Assembly (NCBI GenBank): GCA_029204225.1
Contig: CM055101.1
Location: forward strand, 62,178,171 to 62,242,170
Direction of reading: 5' to 3'
DNA from: Diphasiastrum complanatum
Lineage: Eukaryota; Streptophyta; Lycopodiopsida; Lycopodiales; Lycopodiaceae
Length of the DNA: 64,000 nt
The notes under the pieces are model-generated. The model searched no databases. It was given only the letters and a program-made list of their open reading frames with translations, and was not told where the DNA came from. Shown here in pieces: positions 20,751-31,476 of this stretch. The first letter of the stretch is position 1. Every line of letters begins with the position of its first letter. The position numbers and the translations under genes were made by a program.

Positions 20751-21965
20751 TGTAGCGCAGGCATCCCAAAGGGAGCCGGGAACCACAACTTAGCTTCCCA
20801 GCCTTCAACTCTTGCCATCCAAACCCACTTGACATACAAGCAGCCAACTCGCCAACAACGATCAGACTTAACCAACTTGAAGTTCCGAAAACCAACATTG
20901 AGATCCAACCTGGCGCCATGCCAGATCGGGGGTCTCGATGTGGGTGACTTCCCTCCAAGCAAGCTGCCCGACATACATCAAACTTAACCAACTCGAAGCT
21001 TCGTTACAAACGAGTAACATCCATTCCAAGCAAGCGGTCTGACTTACATCAGACTTAACCAACTGAAAGCTTCGTCACGAGCGCTGGAAGCCAACCTGGC
21101 GCCACGCCAGACTGGATAGCCATAAACAGGTAACTTCCCCCCAAGCAAGCCATCCAACTCAGCCGACAGGTTAGAGCCCGTTCCCCAAGAGCTTAACCCA
21201 TTCACGTTTATGCAAGGAACACTCAAAACCACAAGCCGCGACAGATATGGAAACAACCAGTTCCTGGACCAAATGGTCCCGACAGCATACTGCTGGCGCC
21301 ACGGACCGAATGGTCCCGACGGCATACCGCTGGCGTCCCGGGATACGACCCTCAGCTATGTGCCAACTTAAAAATTTGGAAGCGGCCTTACAACTGGCGC
21401 TTTTACCGAACACTGAAACCCAGAAGGTAATCAGAGTCAGTTTGAGGAAAATCCCACTTTATTGATAAATCTGAGAAGGTTACATTTCAAGTGTGTGACC
21501 GACCCTAGTCTCCGGGGCGCTAGCATGCCAAGGCGAGAGCCATGACAACATTCCAGCAAGGGAGGCTGAGACTTGGTTGGAGCTCGCCCTGAGTCGAAAC
21601 CCACACTCCCCTATAGTATTGGTGTGATTCGGCACCCCCCCCTCATACCAAGCACTCTACCCAAGCTGGTAAAGCACGTTTTTCTCTCTCTAGGATTTTC
21701 TCTTTCTAGAAAGTCATTTTCTCTCTCTAGATTTTATTGATCCCTAGGCTTCCTTTAATCATGCCTAGATTGTGTGAGGTGATTGCACATCGATATGAGC
21801 TCTCTGGACTCCGCTAGAACCGATCAAAGATTTTTAGCCATAGGAACTTGGCGCCGGCTGGATTCTGGTCACAGTGGCGCCGGCGCCGGGAGCAGCAGGG
21901 GCGCTGCTGGCGCCAGGGACATAGCTGGCGCCGGAAGTAAAGCTTGTAAAGGTAGCTTTACAACA
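20751..21965 (-). repeat. 3' LTR of element 4
   Basis: 1,215 bp with TG...CA ends. The plus-strand right end is GGCGCC-rich (21850-21945). No coding signal: the minus-strand frames in the two LTRs are shadows. Confidence 0.92.
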
Positions 21966-23384
21966 TCCACCCCACCTTTATAAAATCTGATGTCCTCATC
22001 AGATGTCAGATTAAAGTAAAGGTGTCTCCCAATTAAAATAACTATACATTTAAGCTACTTGGCACAGTACTCAATTTACTGGCCACTTTTTATTAACATT
22101 GAAGCTGGCACACCACAAGTCGGAGGCTCAGCTCTTTGTATTGAAAAATTACATAACTTGAAAATATATCTTTGTCTGGGAAAAGCGTAGATTTGATATC
22201 GCTTTCGTAAAACCCGAGAACCTTATTAACTGGTGACAGAGGCCTTTTTTTGAAATGTTAGCCCCTGTCGCTTCTGACTTTCGACTTTGGAACTCCTTTG
22301 AGCTCCTGATTTGTCCTTGATGCACTTTGTGTTGAGCTCCCTGAGCTCCAGATTAGTTCAGTTCTGCACAGGTATCAAGGCTCCCTGAGCCAAAGGATTT
22401 ATCGTTTGATTGCCCACTTTATGGTCCACTCGGTGCCTTGTTGCTTTTGCACCTTGATTTTCAGTTCCGAAGGTGGCCGTCCCAAAATGAAGACCAACTG
22501 CTCCATAGAAGATCTCCCCTGAAATTGCCCTTTCCAACTTTTGACTTTCTGCTTGCGTTTGGTGGGCGTTGTCGCAAATGAAACTAACCCAAGAAATAGG
22601 CTAGCCATCCATCCTTTGCAAACATTGAGTCGTTTCGTTGCCGTTCACGTGCGAGTACTTGAACTGCAAATCCGCCCCACAGATTCTGTAGTCCTCTTTG
22701 TTTGATGGTATCAGCCTTCAAAAGAAAAGGTTCCTTCTCGAGCCATCAGCTCCTTGTATCACAAGCAATCATGCAAACCAGGCAAAGCACGAGTACTAAG
22801 ACTCACCACGAATACATACAAGTAAGACACTCAGGCAGGTTTACTAACAAGTAACAAAGACAAGGTCCCCCTTTGAGATGGTCCTGCCAACGGACCTTTG
22901 CCTGGCCGCGCCCATACAAATCGATCACAGAATCAGCCCACATAGGACACCCCTCCAACTATCTGTGCTTTCACCATTAAGCAGCACATTGCCTCAGTCA
23001 CGCCCCACCACTTTTTGATCGATAGCCCTTATAGCTAAACGCGGCAGCTAATCACCCGTGCTTTACACCCGAATTCGAGCAGCATCTCTGTATCAATGGT
23101 TAACCCGTACAGTTCGAATATGTCGCCCCGCACCCCACAAGGCACAAACCGTGCTTACACCAACCTAATGGCAGCACACTGCCTCATCTGTCCTACGTGC
23201 AGACATGACCGTGCTTACACCTCAAGGGCAGCACCTTGACTCATCAAGTCCCCTGTTCTGCCGACCACCCCGACCGTGGACGCACCCGTGCTTACACTGT
23301 GGGCAGCACCTTGCACAATAGTTGTCTTGATGAACCCCAAACCGTGGCCGTTTCCGTGAGATCCGCATAGCTGACCGGCCAGTC
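21966..23384 (-). other. interior of element 4, no coding domain
   Basis: 1.4 kb between the LTRs. The longest minus frame (22399-22608) has no recognisable motif. Degenerate GTGCTTACAC/GGGCAGCACCTTG words repeat several times between 23090 and 23320. Nothing resembles gag, protease, RT or integrase. Confidence 0.75.
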
Positions 23385-23397
23385 GGCTCTGATATCA
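23385..23397 (-). promoter_or_regulatory. primer binding site of element 4
   Basis: Minus strand TGATATCAGAGCC, one mismatch from the initiator-Met PBS TGGTATCAGAGCC, two bases from the LTR. Confidence 0.8.
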
Positions 23398-23399
23398 CA

Positions 23400-24633
23400 T
23401 GTAGCGCAGGCATCCCAAAGGGAGCTGGGAACCACGACTTAGCTTCCCAGCCTTCAACTCTTGCCATCCAAACCCACTTGACATACAAGCAGCTAACTCG
23501 CCAACAACGATGAGACTTAACCAACTTGAAGTTTCGAAAACCAACATTGAGATCCAACCTGGCGCCATGCCAGATCGGGGGTCCCGATGTGGGTGACTTC
23601 CCTCCAAGCAAGCTGCCCGACATACATCAAACTTAACCAACTCGAAGCTTCGTTACAAACGAGTAACATCCATTCCAAGCAAGCGGTCTGACTTACATCA
23701 GACTTAACCAACTGAAAGCTTCGTCACGAGCGCTGGAAGCCAACCTGGCGCCACGCCAGACTGGACAGCCATAAACAGGTAACTTCCCCCCAAGCAAGCC
23801 ATCCAACTCAGCCGACAGGTTAGAGCCCGTTCCCCAAGAGCTTAACCCATTCACGTTCATGCAAGGAACACTCAGAACCACAAGTTGCAACAGATATGGA
23901 AACAACCAGTTCCTGGACCAAATGGTCCCGACAGCATACCGCTGGCGCCACGGACCGAATGGTCCCGACGGCATACCGCTGGCGTCCCGGGATACGACCC
24001 TCAGCTATGTGCCAACTTAAAAATTTGGAAGCGGCCTTACAACTGGCGCTTTTACCGAACACTGAAACCCAGAAGGTAATCAGAGTCAGTTTGAGGAAAG
24101 TCCCACTTTATTGATAAATCTGAGAAGGTTACATTTCAAGTGTGTGACCGACCCTAGTCTCCGGGGCGCTAGCATGCCAAGGCGAGAGCCATGACAACAT
24201 TCCAGCAAGGGAGGCTGAGACTTGGTTGGAGCTCGCCCTGAGTCGCAACCCACACTCCCTTATAGTATTGGTGTGATTCGGCACCCCCCCTCATACCAAG
24301 CACTCTACCCAAGCTGGTAAAGCACGTTTCTCTCTCTCTAGGATTTTCTCTTTCTAGAGAGTCATTTTCTCTCTCTAGATTTTATTGATCCCCAGGCTTC
24401 CTTTAATCATGCCTAGATCGTGTGAGGTGATTGCACATCGATCTGAGCTCTCTGGACTCCGCTAGAACCGATCAAAGATTTTCAACCATAGGAACTTGGC
24501 GCCGGCTGGATTCTGGTCACGTGGCGCCAGGAGCGGCGCCGGCGCCGGGAGCAGCAGGGGCGCTGCTGGCGCCGGGGACATAGCTGGCGCCGATGGCGTC
24601 GGAAGTAAAGCTTGTAAAGGTAGCTTTACAACA
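23400..24633 (-). repeat. 5' LTR of element 4
   Basis: 1,234 bp, near-identical to 20751-21965. The main difference is extra GGCGCC-containing sequence near 24520-24605. Confidence 0.92.
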
Positions 24634-24764
24634 GTCCTCCTCCATACTGTGCTGAATGTTGCTGAAGCAAAGAGACGAAAGCCCTCAGCAAAGAGAGAAA
24701 AATCAGCAAGGAAAATGGGCACCCAATTTGAAAATCAGATCTGAAATTTAGCAATCAGGAAAGT

Positions 24765-24776
24765 GCTATGATACCA
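24765..24776 (-). promoter_or_regulatory. primer binding site of element 2
   Basis: Minus strand TGGTATCATAGC, one base from the initiator-Met PBS, directly after the 5' LTR. Confidence 0.88.
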
Positions 24777-25241
24777 AGTTATGATCAAAATCTCAGGTGT
24801 TGAATCAATGAAGCATAAAAGACAGCAATAGACTAAAGCCCTACAAGCAATAGACAAGACAATAGGTTCTCCCACGAAGAGCCCAAGCAATACCAATCAA
24901 TAATCTGAAAAATGAGTGTACAAATGCCCCTATAAATACCCTACCAATGAACCCTAAAATAGGAATTCGGAAGTAAAGGGAGGCAAAATGTGGAGGGAAA
25001 ATAGTGCGCCCTCCTAGGGGCCCCCACTCCACATATAACCATATAATGAGGGCCCAAGGCTAGTCAATGTCATAAAAAAGGACCTAGTGCGGGTCATAAG
25101 CATATAAAAAGGCTTTGGGGCCTGTACATGACTAATATAAAATGCGTAACCAGAAATATACATAACCAACAGTAAATGTAAAGAGGCCTGCGGAATATAT
25201 GCAGAGTAGCCCAGTAGGCCTATATCCTGTAGTCCGTAACT
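24777..25241 (-). repeat. 5' LTR of element 2
   Basis: 465 bp, pair of 17346-17800. Followed by target duplication GCACT at 25242-25246. Confidence 0.93.
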
Positions 25242-25246
25242 GCACT

Positions 25247-28186
25247 CCCCCAGTTTGCGACTTTCTCATGGACTCTCGGCCACCCGAACAGGCCTAAGAT
25301 GTTGGTGACAAGGCCTTCGAGGATGTTGAGGAGATCCCTTCCTCCCTCCCTTCCCATCCGGATGACCTCCCTAGCCAGCAGTTTTCGCCAGATGTCGCCC
25401 CTCCACCAGTGCACCCTACCTATGCTGCTGCACCCATCCCTGCCAGTGCATCTCACTCTCCCCATTCCACGTCTACAACCGATGCATCCACCAGTGCCCA
25501 GCCTGTCGCGTCATCATCCATTCCCGTCACGGTTGGTGCACCGTGCTGGAGGTCCGCTACCCGTCGCCCAGCTGGGAGAGTTCTTAGGCAGCAGAGCATT
25601 CGCGGCGCGCATCAGCCGCACATGGACAGAGAGGCCACACATGTCGTGGCCAGTCTGATTTATGAGCTGAACCCTCCATTTGCCATCATCGACTCTGAGC
25701 CCTTTAGAAGGGCCTTCCGCCTTGCACAGTCTGTCAGCCCTAGCTGGAGAGTCCCTAGTTTAGAGGTTGTCCGCACACACATGCTGAGGGATAGGGTCGA
25801 GTCCTTGTCTAGAGAGATGGAGCCTCTACGTCGCCACTGGGCCACTTACGGTTGCAGCATCATGTCCGATGGCTGGACTGATGTCAGGAGGAGGCCGATC
25901 CTCAACATCTTGGTCTCCAGCTGCATGGGCACACAGTTTTTGAGGGCCGTGGATTGCAGCAGGGGGGGTGAGAGTCATATCTGCAGAGTTCATGTTTGAT
26001 GTCATCGGGTCTTCCATCCTGTCCATAGGCTCATAGCATGTCGTCACGGTGGTGATGGACAATGCCACCAACTGCATTCAGGTGGGTGTACTGCTAGAGG
26101 CCGAGTTCCCTCACATCATTCATACCCCTTGTGTAGCGCACGGCATAGACCTTTTGATGGGGGACATAGGTGCACTTCCTTGGGTTAGAGCCATCGTCCG
26201 TGAGGCCCTCTTCCTGGTGACTTTTGTCACCAGGAAGAGGCGTGTTCTTGCCATGTTCCGGGTGTTCAGCCACCTAGACCTCCGTAAGCCCGCCCCCACA
26301 CGCTTTGCATTCGACTTGGTGGTCATCGACCGTTTGATCAGGTGTAGGGCGCAGCTTCTACAGATGATTGCCTGTGATCTTTGGCGTGCCAGAACGTTTC
26401 AGCACATTGAGGATGGGGAGCACTTTTTTTCCACTGTGAGGGGAGACCAGTTCTGGAGGGATGCACAGACATTGTTAGGACTCCTTCGACCACTCTACAT
26501 TGTGCTCCGCATGGCTGACAGCGAGGGGTCGACACTTGGACTGGTGTATGAGCTCATGGACCGGATTGGACAGTTCCTGCAGCTGCCCATCTTGCAGCCA
26601 GAGAGGTAAGCAGTATAGTAATGTAATTGGTCTTTATCTTTTCAGTAGTTGCTAGTTTGTTTTTCTGTCAATGTTACGTTTTTCCGTAATGCCCTAAACC
26701 ACATGCCTCTCACCTTCAGGATGACCAAGCTGAAGTTCATCTGGGAGACGTGGTGGAACTACTTCCACAAGAGTATCCACAGCGTTGCACACATATTGCA
26801 TCCTCTCTTCCTCTCTCCGACACAGATCGCAGACAGGGCGGATTGGCTTGAGTACATTCACAAGGTGGGTCCACACATTGGTTTGGATCTTATCAGGCTC
26901 ATGGAGGAGCTAGCTGCATTTCGTTTCGGCATGGGCACGTTCGGCCACCCGGCTGCTCAGGATCCAGAGAGGAGGCAGCTTCCTATTACCTGGTGGACCA
27001 TGTTCGGTAGCACCTATCCATCCATACAGCGTCTTGCACTACATGTCCTTTCTGAGGTATTCATGTCATTTCATCCTCCATTGTTGTGTTTCGTTGACGT
27101 TCCACCCGTGCACATTTGCTGAAGCATTTCATTGCATGTACCACAGGATTGCGCTGCCTCCGTGTGTGAGCGTAATTGGAGCACATGGGTACTCGTTCAC
27201 ACGAGGAGAAGAAACAGGCTGTCAGTGAGTCAGTTGGAGGGGTTGGTGTTCTGTAGCACCAACGCACGTCTCGCCAGGAGACTTCTGACCATTACGAGCG
27301 CATTGCAGGTGATAAGCTATTCTCCCATAGCATGTTGGTTGACGGCTGGTACGTTGGTTTCATTTCCTGATCAAGTTTTCTCTCTGACATGCAAATTTTA
27401 AACCTTGCAGACGAAGATATCTGATTTGGAGCCAGGTTGACTTGCCTACGACAGCACACATCCCATGCCTGCAGATGACTTGGGCACACAGTTGATGGCA
27501 AAGAGAAAGGGAGCTTGCCGAGATGAGAGAGAGAGAGCTTGGGCTTGAGCACAGAGAGCCTCCATTGTACGAGGCAGATCAGCCAGTGTCATAGGATGAG
27601 CAGGATGAGGATGAGCCCATTCGGGTTGTGTTCGCCAGATCAGAGTGGGATGAGCCATATGATACAGGGGTTGGGCACCCGCCTAGAGCAAGGGTCACAG
27701 GTGCATCACGTGGTAGAGGTGGGGCACATGCCACAGATTATACCGAGAGACAGGCAGGGCACACAGGGGGGCCAGTGGCATACCTTCTTACGTTGATATG
27801 ATGGAGGAGGCTCTTGATAGAGGGCAGAGTGATTTGGGTTTACCTTTCGCAGCTGCTTGGATGCGTGCATCACAGAGTCATAGGCATTACTACGACAGCA
27901 CACCAGAGGAGACACCAGATGACTTTGATTGTACCGATTGGGAGGCCATGCAGGGTCCACATGGTGCACAGGATGAGGCACGAGATGATCCAGAGGATGG
28001 TGCACATGATGAGTCCCAGAGCCCAGAGCATTTATTCGGATGCCCAGCTGGACGACTTGATTGCCACGTTGGATTCAGAGGCCCAGCAGATGCCGAGCGT
28101 CAGGGCGCCGGCGCCCCCATCCTCTCTAGCCAGCATGCCCTACACAGAGTCTCAGCCATAGCAGCTACATGAGGTGCCTGCAGTTC
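25247..28186 (+). pseudogene. transposase C, core and dimerisation exons (to 26605; 26720-27056; 27147-27308; 27421-28186)
   Basis: Continues from 17345. It holds SDGWTDVRRRP, the RNase-H-like VVMDNATN and HTPCVAHGIDLL, and the WWTMFGSTYPSIQRL dimerisation-like part, with GT...AG introns identical in position to copies A and B. A TAG after EQ at 25294, a 12-bp deletion in exon 2 relative to copy B (26836) and small deletions near 27430-27520 show decay. Confidence 0.87.
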
Positions 28187-28191
28187 CTCCG
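28187..28191. repeat. target-site duplication CTCCG (left of element 3)
   Basis: CTCCG here and at 30475-30479 flank AGTTACG...CATAACT. The restored site matches copy A at 5066-5080 (CAGTTCCTCCAGCTCCTCAG). Confidence 0.93.
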
Positions 28192-28271
28192 AGTTACGAA
28201 TAGAGCCACAGCTGATCTAGAATTGAGCTATGAAAGCATCACATAAGCAAGACTTAACCCTCGAAAGCAGG

Positions 28272-28617
28272 AAAGAAATAACCATCCCCAATCTTTTAGC
28301 TTAAAATCCAAAGTTAAAAGAAATTGATAAACCCTATCAGCTAATGATAAAACCATGATAAACTCAAGGTTAAAACAAGTCAGCCTTAAATATGAAGAAT
28401 AGTGGCCTTGATACCAACGGTAAAGATTTCCAATAAGCCGACCTTTGTAAGTTAACCTCACGCCATTAGTGACAAACAATAACTAATGACCCATTCGTAA
28501 AATCCACTTGGACTCATTTGCTTGCACTATCTAGAGCTATTAACACAGTCATCGATCAAGCTTTTGGCATTATTGATGTCCCATACCACCGACACCCACC
28601 ATTGTCTCTCACATGCA
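28272..28617. other. unrelated filler inside element 3
   Basis: Replaces most of the left LTR and the purine tract region. AT-rich, no open frame or known repeat recognised. It could be filler from repair of a double-strand break or a template switch during reverse transcription. Confidence 0.6.
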
Positions 28618-29359
28618 CTATAGCAGCAAGCCCTGGTGCATCAACAGCTAGAGGAACATCTGATGTAGAGGAATCAACAAGTGCAGCAAGAGCACGAGCC
28701 TGATCCGCAAGTAATGGTGTATGATAAAACACATCAATAGGCTCCCATGTAGCCTCTTCAATAGGACGACCATCCCACTGGACCAAAAACTGAATCTGCC
28801 GGCGGCGTCGACTATGGTATAGACGGACCTGTAATATAGCAGCAGGTAAAAATGGAAATAACTCTGGAGCAGTAGGAAACTCAGCATCACAAGGAGCGTC
28901 ATCCTCAATAGCAGCACGTAATAAACTGACATGGAATACATCACAGGCGCGTGTGGAAGCAGGAAGCTGTAAGCGATATGTAATTGGACTAAGAACCTCC
29001 ACAATGCGATAAGGCCCATAATAACGTGGTGCAAGCTTCTCAGTAGAAGCATGGCCCTGGACAAAATGATGACGTGCAAACCGTAAGCGTAGATAAACAA
29101 TATCTCCAAGCTGAAACTCAACATGGCGGCGGTGACGATCAACTGAGGTCTGATAACGCTGCTGAACATGCTGTAAATGAGAACTGGCCCGAGTAATAAG
29201 CTCTCGAGCACCTGATAGAAAAGATGCAAGTGTAACAGGTGTATCCTCAGGAGGAAGAGGAATGCCAGGTAAAAGAGGTGCATAGCCATGAGATAATAAA
29301 AATGGAGAGACACCTGTGCTGGTACTAACAGAGCTATAAGGTTTCCTGAGTAGTCTCAC
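28556..29359 (-). pseudogene. integrase C-terminal part and chromodomain, element 3
   Basis: Open for 267 codons on minus: VSPFLLSHGYAPLLPG, GARELITRASSHLQH, RHVEFQLGDIVYLRL, EKLAPRYYGPYRIVE, FHVSLLRAAIEDD, and the chromodomain IQFLVQWDGRPIEEATWE. No ATG opens it; the frame begins at the deletion joint at about 29340, where the gag frame (MAHSPTPSETTQET) hits a TAG. It shows the undamaged order of these two modules. Confidence 0.85.
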
Positions 29360-30044
29360 TCGGGGTAGGTGAATGTGCCATAATGATAGTGGAAGGAATA
29401 GACGAAAACTTGAGGGAGCGGACTCTTGTCGTCACCCCAAATTAGCCTAGTACAACCAATATTATCACAACTGAAAAAAACAGACAGCAATGAACAATGG
29501 AGAAGCTGTAATAATGCGCTGGACAGCCATGGATACAATGTGAATTTGAAAGAGTAAACGGAGTCAGAATTCCTGAAAATGTGGTGGAGAATGAGCGCGC
29601 GACAGCCTTTTGATAAGCTGTAAAAGATGGCTGGAATTGGAGAAAAAAAAAGGCAAAAGTGACAAGTTGGGAGTGTTGAGGCAGCGACTTACAAGTTGAA
29701 GAATTTTAGCTGTTTGGAATAGCAAATGATGTCGGAATTGGGTAGTTTTTGGATGAGGATGGGCGCTGGACAGTCAGGGAACTAACTGTGGAAGATTGCT
29801 ACAAACTGGAAAAATATCAGACGAAAGTGATAGGTCGGAAGGCAGGGACAGCGATGGAAAGGAAGAGGAGGAGCGCTGGGCAGCAAAGAAAAGAGGGGAC
29901 AAAACACAGGGAACGCTGGGCAGGAAGGAGTGGCAGGAGCAGCGATGGAACAGGGCTGTCAAAACGGTAATGGAGCTGTAGGATCAGCGATGGAGGAGCA
30001 AGGCAAGGCAGCAAAGAAAAAATTCCAGATTGTGCTCAGAAAAT
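29360..30044 (-). other. gag start and leader of element 3
   Basis: The gag ATG lies at about 29381 with the same first residues as element 1. The rest is untranslated leader ending at the PBS, with no domain. Confidence 0.7.
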
Positions 30045-30056
30045 GCTCTGATACCA
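30045..30056 (-). promoter_or_regulatory. primer binding site of element 3
   Basis: Minus strand TGGTATCAGAGC, initiator-Met type. Confidence 0.92.
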
Positions 30057-30474
30057 AGTTACGAATAGAGCCACAGCTGATCTAGAATTAAGCTATGAAA
30101 GCATCACATAAGCAAGACTTAACCCTAGAAAGCAGGAAAGAGAGAGATTAAGGAGGCTAAAGAGAGAGATCAATATCATCAGCTGAATGACAAATGACAC
30201 AGTTTCCCTACTGATAGCCAAGAGGAAGCCCTAAAAGGAAGCTTCCAGTGGCTAGGGCCCAACTGGGAGGGATAATAGTGCGCCCTCCAAGAAGGCCCCC
30301 ACTCTCCAGTAATATGTCCAGATGGCCTAATAATGAATAATAAGGCCAAAGGCCAACCATATAGTCTGAGTGTCACTAATGAATAAAAAAGGGCCCAAGG
30401 CCTGCTTATGCATAAAGTAAAGTAACTGTAAATGTAAATGGACGCGGCGAATGTAATGAGCCGAGTCCATAACT
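30057..30474 (-). repeat. 5' LTR of element 3
   Basis: Same family as the LTRs of element 1, ending GTCCATAACT. Followed by CTCCG at 30475-30479. Confidence 0.92.
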
Positions 30475-30479
30475 CTCCG

Positions 30480-31113
30480 CCCCCTCAGAAGGTTTATATG
30501 CGCCGCACAACACCTCCAGTGCCACCGATGCCATTGAGGCCTGCAGCCCCTCCATCGCCATCCACTTCTGCAGCACCAGGTCTCCATGGCAGGCCACCAT
30601 CTGTGCCCAGGTTTTCTCTTGCAGCCCACATCCATAGTGGCTCCTCCAGTGGCAGCACCCACGTCACATCCTCCTCCTTTGGCAGCACCCAGGATGTACC
30701 AGTACCGGCCACCACAGCGCCCCTTTCAGTACATATCGCCGCTGTACTTGCCTCCTGCAGGGATGGCCCCTCCACAGCCAGTTCCTCCACCAGCAGCAGC
30801 CCCATGGGCACACACTCCACGGGCTCATCCTCCTCTATCAGCTGCATAGGGACACCCCTCTTTGGCTTCTCTATCCCAGCCGGCCTCAGCTTGGGCCCAA
30901 CCTAGCCAGCCAGGTGATTTGCATGGGGGTGATGAGGCATTGACGGCTCCCCTCGTCCGCAAGAGACCAGGAAGGCCCAAGGGTGCACCGAACAAGAAAG
31001 GCAAGGCACAAAAATAGCCAGGGAAGAGAGGACGACCTCGCAGGGCCCCAGGTGTAGGTAGAGGTGCACTATCACAGCCAGTTGGAGCAGGTCTAGTCGG
31101 TTTGGCTTGCTTG
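30480..31113 (+). pseudogene. C-terminal tail of transposase C (Pro-rich, AT-hook-like)
   Basis: Continues exon 4 after element 3. VYMRRTTPPVPPMP and a long Pro/Ala-rich stretch lead to RKRPGRPKGAPNKKGK and GKRGRP (30955-31040), AT-hook-like minor-groove binding motifs. An in-frame TAG occurs at 31015. The gene is cut at about 31113 by gypsy-derived sequence. Confidence 0.8.
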
Positions 31114-31476
31114 GTGGACCAAATATGGACATTATGGATTTAGGGTGTTGCCATTTGGATTAAAGAATGTGCCAACAACTTTTCAACAAATGATGACTGA
31201 TATCTTTTGGGTCATAGTTTGGAAAGTTTGTAATTATAGATCTAAATGATATATTGTTTTGTGTTAGGATGTTGGGCGAACATATCTTTCATTTGTGGAC
31301 AATGTAAAACCTCTTACAAGATCACAAAGTGTATGCTAGAAAATTAAGTGTGAGTTCCTTATGCAAGAGGCAGAAAACCTGAAAATCTGATATCTAAGGA
31401 TTAAGTGCAGATAGATCCATAGAAGATGGAGGTTATACTGAAGTGAGATACACGTTGTACTAATTTATATATATAC
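31114..31476 (+). pseudogene. Ty3/gypsy RT relic
   Basis: Encodes TKYGHYGFRVLPFGLKN, VPTTFQQMMTDIF, then a decayed LNDILFC (from the catalytic DD motif) and KIKCEFLMQEAE, with stops and shifts. It is unrelated in detail to the gypsy copy at 1-2520. Confidence 0.8.

Larger units (their letters stand above)
20751..24633 (-). mobile_element. LTR retrotransposon element 4, non-autonomous, nested in element 2
   Basis: Two about 1.2-kb direct repeats (20751-21965 and 23400-24633) start TGTAGCG and end TTTACAACA. Flanking GTCCT at 20746-20750 and 24634-24638 is the target duplication. The 1.43-kb interior has no gag or pol domain. A PBS next to the right LTR and a purine-rich AAAGGTGGGGTGGA (minus) next to the left LTR give minus orientation. 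Long LTRs with a non-coding core fit a LARD/TRIM-like parasite of an autonomous partner. Confidence 0.93.
17346..25241 (-). mobile_element. LTR retrotransposon element 2 (pol-bearing, gag deleted), containing nested element 4
   Basis: 7.9 kb in total, about 4 kb without the nested element 4. LTRs 17346-17800 (455 bp) and 24777-25241 (465 bp) differ by a 10-bp indel and roughly 14 substitutions, so it is older than element 1. Minus order: 5' LTR, PBS, leader (broken by element 4), protease C-terminal end, RT, partial RNase H, integrase, chromodomain, 3' LTR. The leader joins directly to the end of protease, so gag and most of protease are deleted. Confidence 0.93.
28192..30474 (-). mobile_element. 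LTR retrotransposon element 3, deletion derivative of the element 1 family
   Basis: 2.28 kb. The right LTR 30057-30474 (418 bp) is complete. The left LTR survives only as its first about 80 bp (28192-28271), followed by about 345 bp of unrelated sequence, then the chromodomain region. Gag start and integrase C-terminal part are fused by a large internal deletion. Intact ends and target duplication show it arrived by integration, and deletion may have preceded it. Confidence 0.88.
11821..31113 (+). mobile_element. hAT-like transposon copy C, split by three LTR retrotransposons
   Basis: Taking out the three insertions and one copy of each target duplication gives one collinear hAT-like gene: 12157-12176, 16860-17345, 25247-28186 plus 28187-28191, then 30480-31113. 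The left end is a GGTACC/GGATCC-rich block (11824-11910) followed by an AT-rich stretch and a C-rich leader. This matches the reverse complement of the right end of the MITE-like element at 32505-32610. The right side is cut at about 31113, where a gypsy RT relic begins. Confidence 0.85.
12157..31113 (+). pseudogene. hAT-like transposase, copy C (BED finger to AT-hook tail), interrupted
   Basis: The most complete gene of the family. The ATG at 12157 opens MVHSNLADLWDEVD once the insertion is ignored. A BED-type zinc finger follows (VRCRYCLVEF ... LKGHLLG) at 16930-17000, a short GT-AG intron may lie at 17093-17156, then the Pro-rich linker to 17345 and its continuation at 25247. The core has SDGWTDVRRRP, VVMDNATN and HTPCVAHGIDLL. 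Splice borders: exon end 26605, exons 26720-27056 and 27147-27308, last exon from 27421. The tail has AT-hook-like KRPGRPKG near 30961. Inactivated by insertions, scattered stops and small indels. It looks like an element transposase and nothing suggests a domesticated gene. Confidence 0.85.

Noticed and set aside
20698-21465. Several 60-97-codon frames in the element 4 LTRs, repeated at 23222-24114
   Set aside because: They occur in LTR DNA, overlap in many frames, and have no motif.
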